DNA of 64,000 bases from positions 30,183,780-30,247,779 of the forward strand of contig NC_080041.1 of assembly GCF_012489685.1 (NCBI RefSeq), given 5' to 3'. Position 1 is the stretch's first letter; every line of letters begins with the position of its first letter. A program made the position numbers and the translations under genes. Under the pieces are notes generated by a model. The model was not told the origin of the DNA and did not search any database. It saw only the letters and a program-made list of their open reading frames with translations. This stretch comes from Lotus japonicus. Taxonomy: Eukaryota; Streptophyta; Magnoliopsida; Fabales; Fabaceae. This document shows positions 24,304 to 35,929 of the stretch, piece after piece.

Positions 24304-25078
24304 GGGAAACACTTAACACTTATTTTGTTCTAGCGCAATGTTGTTCATTTATTTTCTTATCTCTGGTAAACCGAATATTTGACTTAAACATGTTTCTGTG
24401 ATTCGTACCCACGTGTTGTTTTATTAAGTTATATTATTTGAGATTATGTCCAACCGCATTCACTTACGGTCATCACCCCTGATGCATCCATTTCCAACTC
24501 AAATTGTTAATGTTTTCAGATGGAAACTATTTCATCAACTAAACCATTTGGTTTCTGTACAGTTGACTAGGTGGAAATACCTAGGTTGTAGTTGCCTGAT
24601 CGAAGTAAACACTGGCCTCTTTCTTTTTTGGAGTAAATATTTTCTCCAAAAATAGGAAATATCCCATAATTATTTAAATTTAAAATAACCCTAAAAAATC
24701 CAATTAAAACTTCTTGAGTGCAAAAATTATTGCCTAATTATGTTGTGGACATACTTCATACAATATGTTTTTTTAATGATTGCACTGAACCTATTGAGAA
24801 AAAGAAAACCTATAGAATGCATTAGTAACTAAGTAATGATGATATCTAAATGTAATCAAAACTTTATCTATATATCTTTAAAATGACAAGCGTACTTAAA
24901 ATTCATTTGAGCGTAATTCATTATAACTTACACAAGAAAATTATAACTTAACATATTTATGACAACTGGTTAGTAACTACATTTTAAAGAAACTTTAGAA
25001 CAATTAATTGTGCGTAGCTGTTTCTTGGGAGTTATTATAACCTACAAAATATTTTGAATGCTTCTCTCACATAGGAAA

Positions 25079-25087
25079 CTATAAGTA
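25079..25087 (+). promoter_or_regulatory. TATA-like box of gene copy 5
   Basis: CTATAAGTA lies 78 bp before the ATG. Confidence 0.5.
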
Positions 25088-25156
25088 CGGCATAATTGAT
25101 CACCTAATACATCAAACAAAATCTTGTTTGCCTAACAATAAAATAACCTAATAAAA

Positions 25157-25540
25157 ATGGCCATGAAATCATTCAATAGCTTCTTTGCTGTCATGGCTAT
25201 TTTGGCTAGTTTAACTTTACTCATCAACACATCCCACAGTTCTCCAGTTGAGGTTAATTATGCCCCAGGACCTTTGTCAGCGTATGGGAAATATTTGAGT
25301 AACTGTGCAAGCAAGGTAAAACAAATTTGTGGCCAACAAATATTTGTAGGAGTATTTTATAGCAGCCACACCGTCAGCGATTATTGTAGCCAAAGCCTAG
25401 TGAATGACATGGGAAAATCATGTCATGTTGACCTGACAAAATATGTTGCGAATTCGCCAACATTCAAGAAGAACACAACTGAAATTATGAAGAGATGCTA
25501 CAAGGTGTGGGATTATTGTAGCCTAGTTCACCTTCATTAG
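25157..25540 (+). CDS. Secreted cysteine-rich protein, ECA1/prolamin-like, copy 5 (same as copy 2)
   Basis: The 127-residue product is identical to copy 2, including the Cys-Ser at 77-78 and Trp118. The flanks also match unit 2 over the entire 3.13 kb. It is either a very recent multi-unit duplication or the same gene represented twice around the assembly gap. Role and domains are as for copy 2: signal peptide to about residue 28, then a six-cysteine secreted domain resembling ECA1/prolamin-like proteins. Confidence 0.75.
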   Translation: MAMKSFNSFFAVMAILASLTLLINTSHSSPVEVNYAPGPLSAYGKYLSNCASKVKQICGQQIFVGVFYSSHTVSDYCSQSLVNDMGKSCHVDLTKYVANSPTFKKNTTEIMKRCYKVWDYCSLVHLH

Positions 25541-26808
25541 ATTGATACAAAGTGATAAGTGAAAGAATATGAATGTACTATTTTATATGTTACAATTTTA
25601 TAAGGTAATTTATCTCAGTACTACTACTCTTTTATTTATTGAATCTAGTACAAATTTATAGTTCAGTGATTTTTTTCTTTCTCATAAACAAAGGCATATT
25701 AAAAATTGAACTTATTATCAAACCAGAAATTAAATAGTTTACGGTGTTGGTCTTAATTCGATGCTTGTTGGTGTCTCATAATGCTTTCATGAATCTATTG
25801 TCAACTTGTATTTATAAGGAAGATATACATCTAGCATTTTTGGACTAGGCAGTGATGACATTGTATTACTTTTAGTTATTCAAAAATATTTCCTTAAATC
25901 TGACCCAAGCTACTTGTATAGTTTTTCAATTATCTATTTTTTTGCGTTTTGGTCAAAGGAGCATGTAGTAATGAATCCTCATAATTCTATAAGAGAATAC
26001 TTAATGATAAGAGCCAGCGGACATGAACCAAAGGATGACAATCGCATCATCAAAGCATTATGATGCAGTAGTTATTCAAAAATGGTGATTAATGTGTTTG
26101 GAAAATGAAAAAGTTATCAACCGGTTTAACCGCATAATAGCCGATTTTATCACTTATTTTTGGTATTTGACCGATTTTGTAGGTTTTTACTAGTTTTCAA
26201 TCATTTTGATTTCAGCAGCAAATCATACAAGCAACAGATCTGGCTCTCGACGGGTCCGACCGATCAAGTTCAGTTTTCTAAACATTACTTTTTAATGTTT
26301 TACAACTTATTATTCTATGAAGTGAAAATAAGTCGTGCATGGTCATTTTAATCCATCTCAAAATACAGTAGGATAGATTGAGTTCTATAAGAAGTCTTGT
26401 AAATGTTAAAGTAGTATATTAAATTATCACATGTTCAATTATAAATAAAATCTAGCCAATTTGAGTGTGCAATGTCACATTATCCTATAACATGCTACAA
26501 GGAGAGGCTGGGAGTGAGACAGATTCAGAGAGTGTGGCAGCTAGGGTTGAGAGTTTGAGACTCGACAACAGAGTGCAGCTAGGGTATTTGCGGATTTGCG
26601 CGCTAGTGAACTCAGCCTGGAGTTTCTCAACTCACATTTTTTTAAAAGACATGGCTCGGTAGGGCTGGAGCCTAATCCGAAGCCGATCGATGTTAACCAC
26701 ATGAAACAAATTTTTTGGACCGGGTGGCTAGTGAACTTAATCGGAATGCCCGGTTGCACAAAAAATAAACTCAGTATTTGGGAGTTTGAGCCGGGTCGGA
26801 AGTTTTTT

Positions 26809-27437
26809 AACAACCTCATTATGGGCTACATCGATGGCAGTCTTCCCTGCCCTAAATTTTTTTTCGATGCAGCTAAAGTCAAAATCAATTCGGCAAACAC
26901 ACACTGGATGCGCCAAGATACTCTAATTATTCTTTCTATTGTCACTTATTTTGTTGACATTGTAATAACCAAGCTTCGGGATGTCGAGACCTGTAGATAT
27001 ACCTGGGATGTTCTTAAGACTATGTATGCAATCGGACTCGCAGTCGTATTGTTGGCTTGAAGGAAAAATTGTATCATTTTTCCAAAGGATATATCTCTGT
27101 TTTCTCCTACATGAATCAAATTAAGGCTCTCAATAACAAGATTGCATGCATCCATCAACCTGAAGACCATATACATTAAGTCTTCAGCACACTTAAAGGA
27201 CTTGGAACTGATTATCATTAGGTTGCAGCAGCTAGAAGCGCTCGTGACATACCGAGAAAGTTCGAGGTATTGCATGAAAAGATGGGAGAATTTAAAGTTT
27301 ATATGATACGTTAAGAGCACCTCGAGCAGCCATCGATTTCTACTGCATATGCTGCTCAACGTTTCAAATATACACCCTCAAAACCAAAGACGCCATCTAG
27401 GAATATATGTAAAAAAGTGGATGGAGAAGAATCATAA
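26809..27437 (+). pseudogene. Copia gag relic, unit 6
   Basis: Same sequence as the unit 3 relic. Confidence 0.65.
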
Positions 27438-28212
27438 GGGAAACACTTAACTCTTATTTTGTTGAAGCGCAATGTTGTTCATTTATTTTCTTATCTCTGG
27501 TAAACCGAATATTTGACTTAAACATGTTTCTGTGATTCGTACCCACGTGTTGTTTTATTAAGTTATATTATTTGAGATTGTGTCCAACCGCATTCACTTA
27601 CGGTCATCACCCCTCATGCATCCATTTCCAACTCAAATTGTTAATGTTTTCAGATGGAAACTATTTCATCAACTAAACCATTTGGTATCAGTACAGTTGA
27701 TTAGGTGGAAATACCTAGGTTGTAGTTGCCTGATCGAAGTAAACACTGGCCTCTTTCTTTTTTGGAGTAAATATTTTCTCCAAAAATAGGAAATATCCCA
27801 TAATTATTTAAATTTAAAATAACCCTAAAAAATCCAATTAAAACTTCTTGAGTGCAAAAATTATTGCCTAATTATGTTGTGGACATACTTCATACAATAT
27901 GTTTTTTTAATGATTGCACTCAACCTATTGAGAAAAAGAAAACCTATAGAATGCATTAGTAACTAAGTAATGATGATATCTAAATGTAATCAAAACTTTA
28001 TCTATATATCTTTAAAATGACAAGCGTACTTAAAATTCATTTGAGCGTAATTCATTATAACTTACACAAGAAAATTATAACTTAACATATTTATGACAAC
28101 TGGTTAGTAACTACATTTTAAAGAAACTTTAGAACAATTAATTGTGCGTAGTTGTTTCTTGGGAGTTATTGTAACCTACAAAATATTTTGAATGCTTCTC
28201 TCACATAGGAAA

Positions 28213-28221
28213 CTATAAGTA
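28213..28221 (+). promoter_or_regulatory. TATA-like box of gene copy 6
   Basis: CTATAAGTA lies 78 bp before the ATG. Confidence 0.5.
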
Positions 28222-28290
28222 CGACATAATTGATCACCTAATACATCAAACAAAATCTTGTTTGCCTAACAATAAAATAACCTAATAAAA

Positions 28291-28674
28291 ATGGCTAGGA
28301 AATCATTCAATAGCTTCTTTGCTGTCATGGCTATTTTGGCTAGTTTAACTTTACTCATCAACACATCCCACAGTTCTCCAGTTGAGGTTAATTATGCCCC
28401 AGGACCTTTGTCAGCGTATGGGAAATATTTGAGTAACTGTGCAAGCAAGGTAAAACAAATTTGTGGCCAACAAATATTTGTAGGAGTATTTTTTAGCAGC
28501 CACACCGTCAGCGATTATTGTTGCCATAGCCTAGTGAATGACATGGGAAAATCATGTCATGTTGACCTGACAAAATATGTTGCGAATTCGCCAACATTCA
28601 AGAAGAACACAACTGAAATTATGAAGAGATGCTACAAGGTGTGTGATTATTGTAGTCTAGTTCACCTTCATTAG
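28291..28674 (+). CDS. Secreted cysteine-rich protein, ECA1/prolamin-like, copy 6 (same as copy 3)
   Basis: The 127-residue product is identical to copy 3: Arg3, Phe68, the Cys-Cys pair at 77-78, His79 and the extra Cys118. Unit 6 as a whole matches unit 3. As with copies 2 and 5, this may be a duplicate created by the assembly. If real, it is a recent duplication of at least three units. Confidence 0.75.
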   Translation: MARKSFNSFFAVMAILASLTLLINTSHSSPVEVNYAPGPLSAYGKYLSNCASKVKQICGQQIFVGVFFSSHTVSDYCCHSLVNDMGKSCHVDLTKYVANSPTFKKNTTEIMKRCYKVCDYCSLVHLH

Positions 28675-29942
28675 ATTGATACAAAGTGATAAGTGAAAGA
28701 GAATGAATGTACTATTTTAAATGTTACAATTTTATAAGGTAATTTATCTCAGTACTACTACTCTTTTATTTATTGAATCTAGTACAAATTTATAGTTCAG
28801 TGATTTTTTTCTTTCTCATAAACAAAGGCATATTAAAAATTGAACTTATTATCAAACCAGAAATTAAATAGTTTACGGTGTTGGTCTTAATTCGATGCTT
28901 GTTGGTGTCTCATAATGCTTTCATGAATCTATTGTCAACTTGTATTTATAAGGAAGATATACATCTAGCATTTTTGGACTAGGCAGTGATGAGATTGTAT
29001 TACTTTTAGTTATTCAAAAATATTTCCTTAAATCTGACCCAAGCTACTTGTATAGTTTTTCAATTATCTATTTTTTTGCGTTTTGGTCAAAGGAGCATGT
29101 AGTAATGAATCCTCATAATTCTATAAGAGAATACTTAATGATAAGAGCCAGCGGACATGAACCAAAGGATGACAATCGCATCATCAAAGCATTAAGATGC
29201 AGTAGTTATTCAAAAATGGTGATTAATGTGTTTGGAAAATGAAAATGTTGTCAACCGGTTTAACCGCATAATAGCCAATTTTATCATTTATTTTTGGTAT
29301 TTGACCGATTTTGTAGGTTTTTACTAGTTTTCAATCATTTTGATTTCAGCAGCAAATCATACAAGCAACAGATCTGGCTCTCGACGGGTCCGACCGATCA
29401 AGTTCAGTTTTCTAAACATTACTTTTTAATGTTTTACAACTTATTATTCTATGAAGTGAAAATAAGTCGTGCATGGTCATTTTAGTCCATCTCAAAATAC
29501 AGTAGGATAGATTGAGTTCTATAAGAAGTCTTGTAAATGTTAAAGTAGTATATTAAATTATCACATGTTCAATTATAAATAAAATCTAGCCAATTTGAGT
29601 GTGCTATGTCACATTATCCTATAACATGCTACAAGGAGAGGCTGGGAGTGAGACAGATTCAGAGAGTGTGGCAGCTAGGGTTGAGAGTTTGAGACTCGAC
29701 AACAGAGTGCAGCTAGGGTATTTGCGGATTTGCGCGCTAGTGAACTCCGCCTGGAGTTTCTCAATTCACATTTTTTTAAAAGACATGGCTCGGTAGGGCT
29801 GGAGCCTAATCCGAAGCCGATCGATGTTAACCACATGAAACAAATTTTTTGGACCGGGTGGCTAGTGAACTTAATCGGAATGCCCGGTTGCACAAAAAAT
29901 AAACTCAGTATTTGGGAGTTTGAGCCGGGTCGGAAGTTTTTT

Positions 29943-30570
29943 AACAACCTCATTATGGGCTACATCGATGGCAGTCTTCCCTGCCTTAAATTTTTTTTCA
30001 ATGCAGCTAAAGTCAAAATCAATTCGGCAAACACACACTGGATGCGCCAAGATACTCTAATTATTCTTTCTATTGTCACTTATTTTGTTGACATTGTAAT
30101 AACCAAGCTTCGGGATGTCGAGACCTGTAGATATACCTGGGATGTTCTTAAGACTATATATGCAATCGGACTCGCAGTCGTATTGTTGGCTTGAAGGAAA
30201 AATGGTATCATTTTTCCAAAGGATATATCTCTGTTTCTCCTACATGAATCAAATAAAGGCTCTCAATAACAAGATTGCATGCATCCATCAACCTGTGGAC
30301 CATATACATTAAGTCTTCAGCACTCTTAAAGGACTTGGAACTGATTATCATTAGGTTGCAGCAGCTAGAAGCGCTCGTGACATACCGAGAAAGTTCGAGG
30401 TATTACATGAAAAGATGGAAGAATTTAAAGTTTATATGATACGTTAAGAGCACCTCGAGCAGCCCTCGATTTCTACTGCATATGCTGCTCAACGTTTCAA
30501 ATATACACCCTAAAAACCAAAGACGCTATCTAGGAATATATGTAAAAAAGTGGATGGAGAAGAATCATAA
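29943..30570 (+). pseudogene. Copia gag relic, unit 7
   Basis: Same relic with more substitutions than in units 1-3 (CAACCTGTGGACC, CAGCACTCTTAAAGG). Confidence 0.65.
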
Positions 30571-31345
30571 GGGAAACACTTAACTCTTATGTTGTTGAAG
30601 CGCAATGTTGTTCATTTATTTTCTTATCTCTGGTAAACCGAATATTTGACTTAAACATGTTTCTGTGATTCGTACCCACGTGTTGTTTTATTAAGTTATA
30701 TTATTTGAGATTGTGTCCAACCGCATTCACTTACGGTCATCACCTCTGATGCATCCATTTCCAACTCAAATTGTTAATGTTTTCAGATGGAAACTATTTC
30801 ATCAACTAAACCATTTGGTTTCAGTACAGTTGATTAGGTGGAAATACCTAGGTTGTAGTTGCCTGATCGAAGTAAACACTGGCCTCTTTCTTTTTTGGAG
30901 TAAATATTTTCTCCAAAAATAGGAAATATCCCATAATTATTTAAATTTAAAATGACCCTAAAATCTCCAATTAAAACTTCTTGAGTGCAAAAATTATTGC
31001 CTAATTATGTTGTGGACATACTTCATACCATATGTTTTTTTAATGATTGCACTCAACCTATTGAGAAAAAGAAAACCTATAGAATGCATTAGTAACTAAG
31101 TAATGATGATATCTAAATCTAATCAAAACTTTATCTATATATCTTTAAAATGACAAGCGTACTTAAAATTCATTTGAGCGTAATTCATTATAACTTACAC
31201 AAGAAAATTACAACTTAACATATTTATGACAACTGGTTAGTAACTACATTTTAAAGAAACTTTAGAACAATTAATTGTGCGTAGCTGTTTCTTGGGAATT
31301 ATTGTAACCTACAAAATATTTTGAATGCTTCTCTCACATAGGAAA

Positions 31346-31354
31346 CTATAAGTA
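31346..31354 (+). promoter_or_regulatory. TATA-like box of gene copy 7
   Basis: CTATAAGTA lies 78 bp before the ATG. Confidence 0.5.
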
Positions 31355-31423
31355 CGGCATAACTGATCACCTTATACATCAAACAAAATCTTGTTTGCCT
31401 AACAATTAAATAACCTAATAAAA

Positions 31424-31807
31424 ATGGCCATGAAATCATTCAATAGCTTGTTTGCTGTCATGGCTATTTTGGCTAGTTTAACTTTACTCATCAACCCATC
31501 CCACAGTTCTCCAGTTGAGGTTAATTATGCCCCAGGACCTTTGTCAGCGTATGGGAAATATTTGAGTAACTGTGCAAGCAAGGTAAAACAAATTTGTGGC
31601 CAACAAATATTTGTAGGAGTATTTTTTAGCAGTCAAACCGTCAGCGATTATTGTTGCCATAGCCTAGTGAATGACATGGGAAAATCATGTCATGTTGACC
31701 TGACAAAATATGTTGCGAATTCACCAACATTCAAGAAGAACACAACTGAAATTATGAAGAGATGCTACAAGGTGTGGGATTATTGTAGTCTAGTTCACCT
31801 TCATTAG
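31424..31807 (+). CDS. Secreted cysteine-rich protein, ECA1/prolamin-like, copy 7 (Cys-Cys form)
   Basis: This is an intact 127-residue copy. Compared with copy 3 it has Met3, Leu9, Pro25, Gln71 and Trp118. It keeps the Cys-Cys pair at 77-78 and His79, giving seven cysteines (50, 58, 77, 78, 89, 114, 121). Because it combines the family-like Cys-Cys with Trp118, it is the best guess for the ancestral framework, from which copy 2 lost Cys78 and copy 3 gained Cys118. The signal peptide covers residues 1 to about 28, with Pro25 close to the likely cleavage region. Confidence 0.78.
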   Translation: MAMKSFNSLFAVMAILASLTLLINPSHSSPVEVNYAPGPLSAYGKYLSNCASKVKQICGQQIFVGVFFSSQTVSDYCCHSLVNDMGKSCHVDLTKYVANSPTFKKNTTEIMKRCYKVWDYCSLVHLH

Positions 31808-31829
31808 ATTGATACAAAGTGATAAGTGA

Positions 31830-33610
31830 AAGAGAATGAATGTACTATATTAAATGTTCAATTTTATAAAGTAATTTATCTCAGTACTACTACTCTTTTA
31901 TTTATTGAATCTATTACAAATTTATAGTTCAGTGTTTTTTTCTTTCTCATAAACAAAGGCATATTAAAAATTGAACTTATTATCAAACCAGAAATTAAAT
32001 AGTTTACGGTGTTGATCTTAATTCGATGCTTGTTGGTGTCTCATAATGCTTTCATGAATCTATTGTCAACTTGTATTTATAAGGAAGTTATACATCTAGC
32101 ATTTTTGGACTAGGCAGTGATGACATTGTATTACATTTAGTTATTCAAAAATATTTCCTTAAATCTGACCAAAGCTACTTGTATAGTGTTTCAATTATCT
32201 ATTTTTTTTGCGTTTTGGTCAAAGGAGCATGTAGTAATGAATCCTCATAATTCTATAAGAGAATAATTAATGATAAGAGCCAGCGGACATGAACCAAAGG
32301 ATGACAATCACATAATAGCCGATTTTATCACTTATTTTTTGTATTTGACCGATTTTGAAGGTTTTGACTGGTTTTCATTCATTTTGATTTCAGCAGCAAA
32401 TCATACAAGCAACAGATCTGGCTCTCAACGGGTCCGGCCGATCAAGTTCAGTTTTCTAAACATTACTTTTTAATGTTTTACAACTTATTATTCTATGAAG
32501 TGAAAATAAGTCGTTCATGGTCATTTTAATCCATCTCAAAATAAAGTAGGATAGATTGAGTTCTATAAGAAGTCTTGTAAATGTTAAAGTAGTATATTAA
32601 ATTATCACATGTTATATTTTCAATAAAATTTAGCCAATTTGAGTGTGCAATGTCACATTATCCTATAACATGCTACAAGGAGAGGCTGGGAGTGAGACAG
32701 ATTCAGAGAGTGTGGCAGCTAGGGTTTGAGAGTTTGAGACTCGACAACAGAGTGCAGCTACGGTATTTGCGTCTTTGCACGCTAGTGAACTCATCCTGGA
32801 GTTTCTCAATTCACATTTTTTAAAAGACATGGCTCGGTAGGGCTGGAGCCTAATCCGAAGCCGATCGATGTTAACCACATGAAACAAATTTTTTGGATCG
32901 GGTGGCTAGTGAACTTAATCGGAATGTCAGGTTGCACAAAAAATAAAATAAGTATTTGGGAGTTTGAGCCGGGTCGGATGTTTTTTAACAACCTCATTAT
33001 GGGTTACATCGATGGCAGTCTTCCCTGCCCTGAATTTTTTTTCGATGCAGCAAAAGTCAAAATCAATTCTGCAAACACACACTGGATGCGCCAAGATACT
33101 CTAATTATTCTTTCTATTGTCACTTATTTTGTTGACATTGTAATAACCAAGCTTCGGGGTGTCGTGACCTGTAGATATACCTGGGATGTTCTTAAGACTA
33201 CGTATGCAATCGGTCTCGCAGTCGTATTGTTTGCTTGAAGGAAAAATTGTATCGTTTTTCCAGAGGATATATCTCTGTTTTCTCCTACATTAATCAAATT
33301 AAGGCTCTCAATAACAAGATTGCATGCATCCATCAACCTGTTGACCATATACATTTAGTCTTCAGCACTCTTAAAGGACTTGGAACTGATTTTCATTAGA
33401 TTGCAGCAGCCAGAAGCGCTCGTGACATACCGAGAAAGTTCGAGGTATTACATGAAAATATGGAAGAATTTAAAGTTTATATGATACGTTAAGAGCACCT
33501 CGAGCAGCCCTCGATTTCTACTGCATATGCTGCTCAACGTTTCAAATATACACCCTAAAAACCAAAGACGCCATCTAGGAATATATGTAAAAAAGTGGAT
33601 GGAGAAGAAT
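31830..33610 (+). repeat. Array unit 8, truncated
   Basis: It holds the 3' flank and most of the gag relic but stops before the upstream region and gene. About 88 bp present in other units are missing at 32310. It is the most diverged unit apart from the first part of unit 1, with which it shares several variants. Confidence 0.9.
32987..33610 (+). pseudogene. Copia gag relic, unit 8 (truncated)
   Basis: This is the relic with many private substitutions. A stop seen in the others near CATACATTAAG is absent here (CATACATTTAG), so this copy keeps an older state at that site. It is cut at GGATGGAGAAGAAT, where foreign sequence begins. Confidence 0.65.
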
Positions 33611-33701
33611 TGGAACATCCTGACTTGACGACTGACCTCACGGTAACAACACGAGTCTTTTCAGCGTGCTTTGTCCTCACTCGCGCGCTTCCTGGGAAAA
33701 A
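33611..33701 (-). repeat. Inverted scrap of a 5S-bearing TRIM LTR
   Basis: The minus strand reads from a TTCCCAGGAAGC-like start through GAGTGAGGACAAAGC and GACTCGTGTTGTTACC to AGGATGTT. This is the 3' third of the 394-bp LTR found at 36752 and 56632. The 5S-like part itself is missing. It abuts the truncated array on one side. Confidence 0.85.
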
Positions 33702-33717
33702 TTCCCAGGAAGCGCGC
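33683..33717. repeat. 16-bp perfect inverted repeat with 3-base loop
   Basis: The arms GCGCGCTTCCTGGGAA (33683-33698) and its complement (33702-33717) flank AAA. The TRIM LTRs carry a shorter version of this hairpin. The right arm ends exactly where the next LTR begins. Confidence 0.9.
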
Positions 33718-34476
33718 TGTAAGACCCTAACCTTGCTTATGTATTGCTTAAGGGATTTATTGAATAAAAGTGAAATTTCTAGTGAAGTTTGAGTTAATTG
33801 CTAATCTGTCCGTGACCTTGTGTGAATTGTTGAGAGGTCTTAAAGACCTAATCTTGAAAAGCTTCCTTCATGAGGGTTGTAGCTCTCTGAGTTAGCTAAA
33901 TTCTCTCGTTAGTTTCAGGTCATTCCGACTTCTGTAGCCCGAGATAGCCATGTTTTAGTGGCGGAAGGTCAGGCTGTTTTGTACAAGCAATTTTGCTAGA
34001 AGAAATTCTCTTAATTCCGAATTTACTTCTTTAAAATCAAGGGAAGGAGTTTGCCTTGATTTATTTTATCCTCTTAATCAGTAGTTAGGAGAGTAATTAG
34101 TTGGACTTGGGCCAAGTTATGAAAGGAGAAGAGAAAAGGAAAACCTAGCCCATGATGTATGCTAGCCGATTTCACTTAGGGAAGGAGAGTAGTGTTTGTT
34201 CACTTGGTTTGCATGAATCAAGGGGAAATTTGGGAGTTATGTCTCTTAGTTAAGTGCTGATCAGTTTTGGGACAAGGGAATTATAGGCAAATGATGAGCC
34301 ATTAATGCCTTGTCTCTTTTCAAATTAGTGGATGTTTTGTGAAGGCTTAGGAGGGGTGTGTATAGCTGCGGGTTTGAGGGTAAAAGGGGGAGAGTTTTCT
34401 GATTTTTGAGAAACAAAAGGAGCTGAGTGAGAAACCCAAACACAAACCCTCATTTTCCCACACACATTCAGAAGAA

Positions 34477-34494
34477 AAAAAGAAAGAAAGAAAG
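34477..34494 (+). repeat. Short AAAG microsatellite
   Basis: A run of AAAG units inside the solo LTR, within its purine-rich leader. Confidence 0.8.
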
Positions 34495-35929
34495 AGTAAG
34501 AGAGTGAGAGAGGGTGGCGGCTAGAGGAGAGAAGAAGAAGAAGGAGTGAAACCAAGAGAGATCAAGAGAGAAAGGAGAAGATCAAGTCAAGGCTGAAGGT
34601 GCAGCAAGGAGAAGGCTTCTCCATTCATATTTTCCATCACATTTCTATCATCTCTTTCACAACCAAAAGCCAAGGTAAGGGGTGGATCTAGTGGGTAGAG
34701 TCTAGGATCAAAATGATGATTCATATGCCTAAGATTGATTAAATTCTTAATGATTATGATGAGATGTTGCTACTGGAATTTAGAGGAGGAATATGTGCTG
34801 TACGTTTTCTGGAACATGGCCTAGAAACCTTGGACTCAAATGGTTAGAAATTAATTTGAAGGTAAAAGTATCACTGCCAGTTTTCTGTACTGGACAGCGA
34901 GCTTCAGAGCCTAATATCACCTAAATCGGGGTCTCAGATGAAAAAGTGATAGACTAGAAAGTTGTATATTTTCAAAATAACTTTCCAGGCATGTATAGTA
35001 TGTCAATTTCGGCTGAGAAATGAATTCTGGAGACCAGTTTTAATGCACACTGTTCCTGCTGTCTAAATGCTAGGGTTCGAGAAGAAGAGGGACTTGGACA
35101 GCAAGGAACAGATTATCCAAGCTTCATTCCTCCATTCTTTTCAGATCAAGGAATCAAGGTAAGGGCTGGTCCTAGGAATGGGTAGGTTCTTAGGGAATAT
35201 GCCATGAATTGCCATGAGAAACAACTTGAGTTTGTACTGTTTTTGCATGATTTCTTGTACATGATTGCTTGCTGGGATTTTTCTCTTGAATAGCCATGAA
35301 TATGATTCTCAAACGTGGTTTATGATCTGAGTCTATGATCCCATGCGAGTTGCCATGGTATTTGTTGAGTTTGTGCTGTTTTGCACTTATTATAACATGA
35401 TCCTTGCTAAATGGTTGGTTCTGAAATTTTGAGTGGATATTTGGGTTGTTGGGGCAGTACCATGGTTGCCATGATCAAGGGGGAAGGAAGGAAAATTATT
35501 TTGAAAACCATAGAGCCATGGGAGGGTTCGGCCGAACCCTATTTCTTGGGGGTTCGGTGGATTTTCCTTCCGTCTTGATGGTGGAAGTCGTGTGGTACCC
35601 TGTCGTTGAATTTGCTATGATTGTGTGGTTGAAAGGCATGCAAATTATGATTATGGTTATGGATCTGTGATATAATATGCTTATTCTAGTAATTGTCACA
35701 AAAGGTCGCTCACCTAGCCGTAATTCCCAATGTGACTATGATTGCTTTGTCGTTATTTTTATTCGACGTTGAAAATTTTAAGACTCTAGGATGACCTTAG
35801 AGACCTAAACAAAGAGAAACGTGTAATTAACTCGCTTGCAAGTAAATGTGAATAATTTGGACATAGGTCTAGTGAAGACTATGGGCCATGAGAACGATGG
35901 TACCGTTAGAGACAAACGGTTACTTGCAC

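Larger units (their letters stand above)
22430..25562 (+). repeat. Array unit 5 (type 2)
   Basis: By eye it is the same sequence as unit 2, apart from one-base indels in its first 1.6 kb, the part nearest the gap. Confidence 0.9.
25563..28696 (+). repeat. Array unit 6 (type 3)
   Basis: It matches unit 3, including the AAGCATTATGATGCAG variant. Confidence 0.9.
28697..31829 (+). repeat. Array unit 7 (type 4)
   Basis: This unit's first 1.5 kb matches the sequence just left of the gap (18776-20232). It is the only complete example of its type and shows the continuation that the left contig lacks. Confidence 0.9.
9375..33610 (+). repeat. Tandem array of 3.13-kb units carrying a secreted cysteine-rich protein gene
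   Basis: The gene starts lie at 12104, 15237, 18370, 22027, 25157, 28291 and 31424. Spacings are 3130-3134 bp except across the 100-N gap, where it is 3657. The whole unit is repeated, not just the gene: each holds a 3' flank, a Copia gag relic, an AT-rich upstream region, a TATA-like box and the gene. The array starts at the Gy-A LTR and ends inside the gag relic of an eighth unit at 33610. By diagnostic variants the order is type 1, 2, 3, 4 before the gap and 1, 2, 3, 4 after it, then a distinct partial unit. Confidence 0.95.

Noticed and set aside
9375..33610. A centromeric or satellite array
   Set aside because: The 3.13-kb unit contains a conserved gene with signal peptide and promoter, and only a few units exist. 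That fits a tandem gene cluster, not a satellite.
34325..34555. A serine/leucine-rich minus-strand frame in the solo LTR
   Set aside because: It is the complement of a purine-rich leader (GAGAGA and AAAG runs), low in complexity and inside an LTR.
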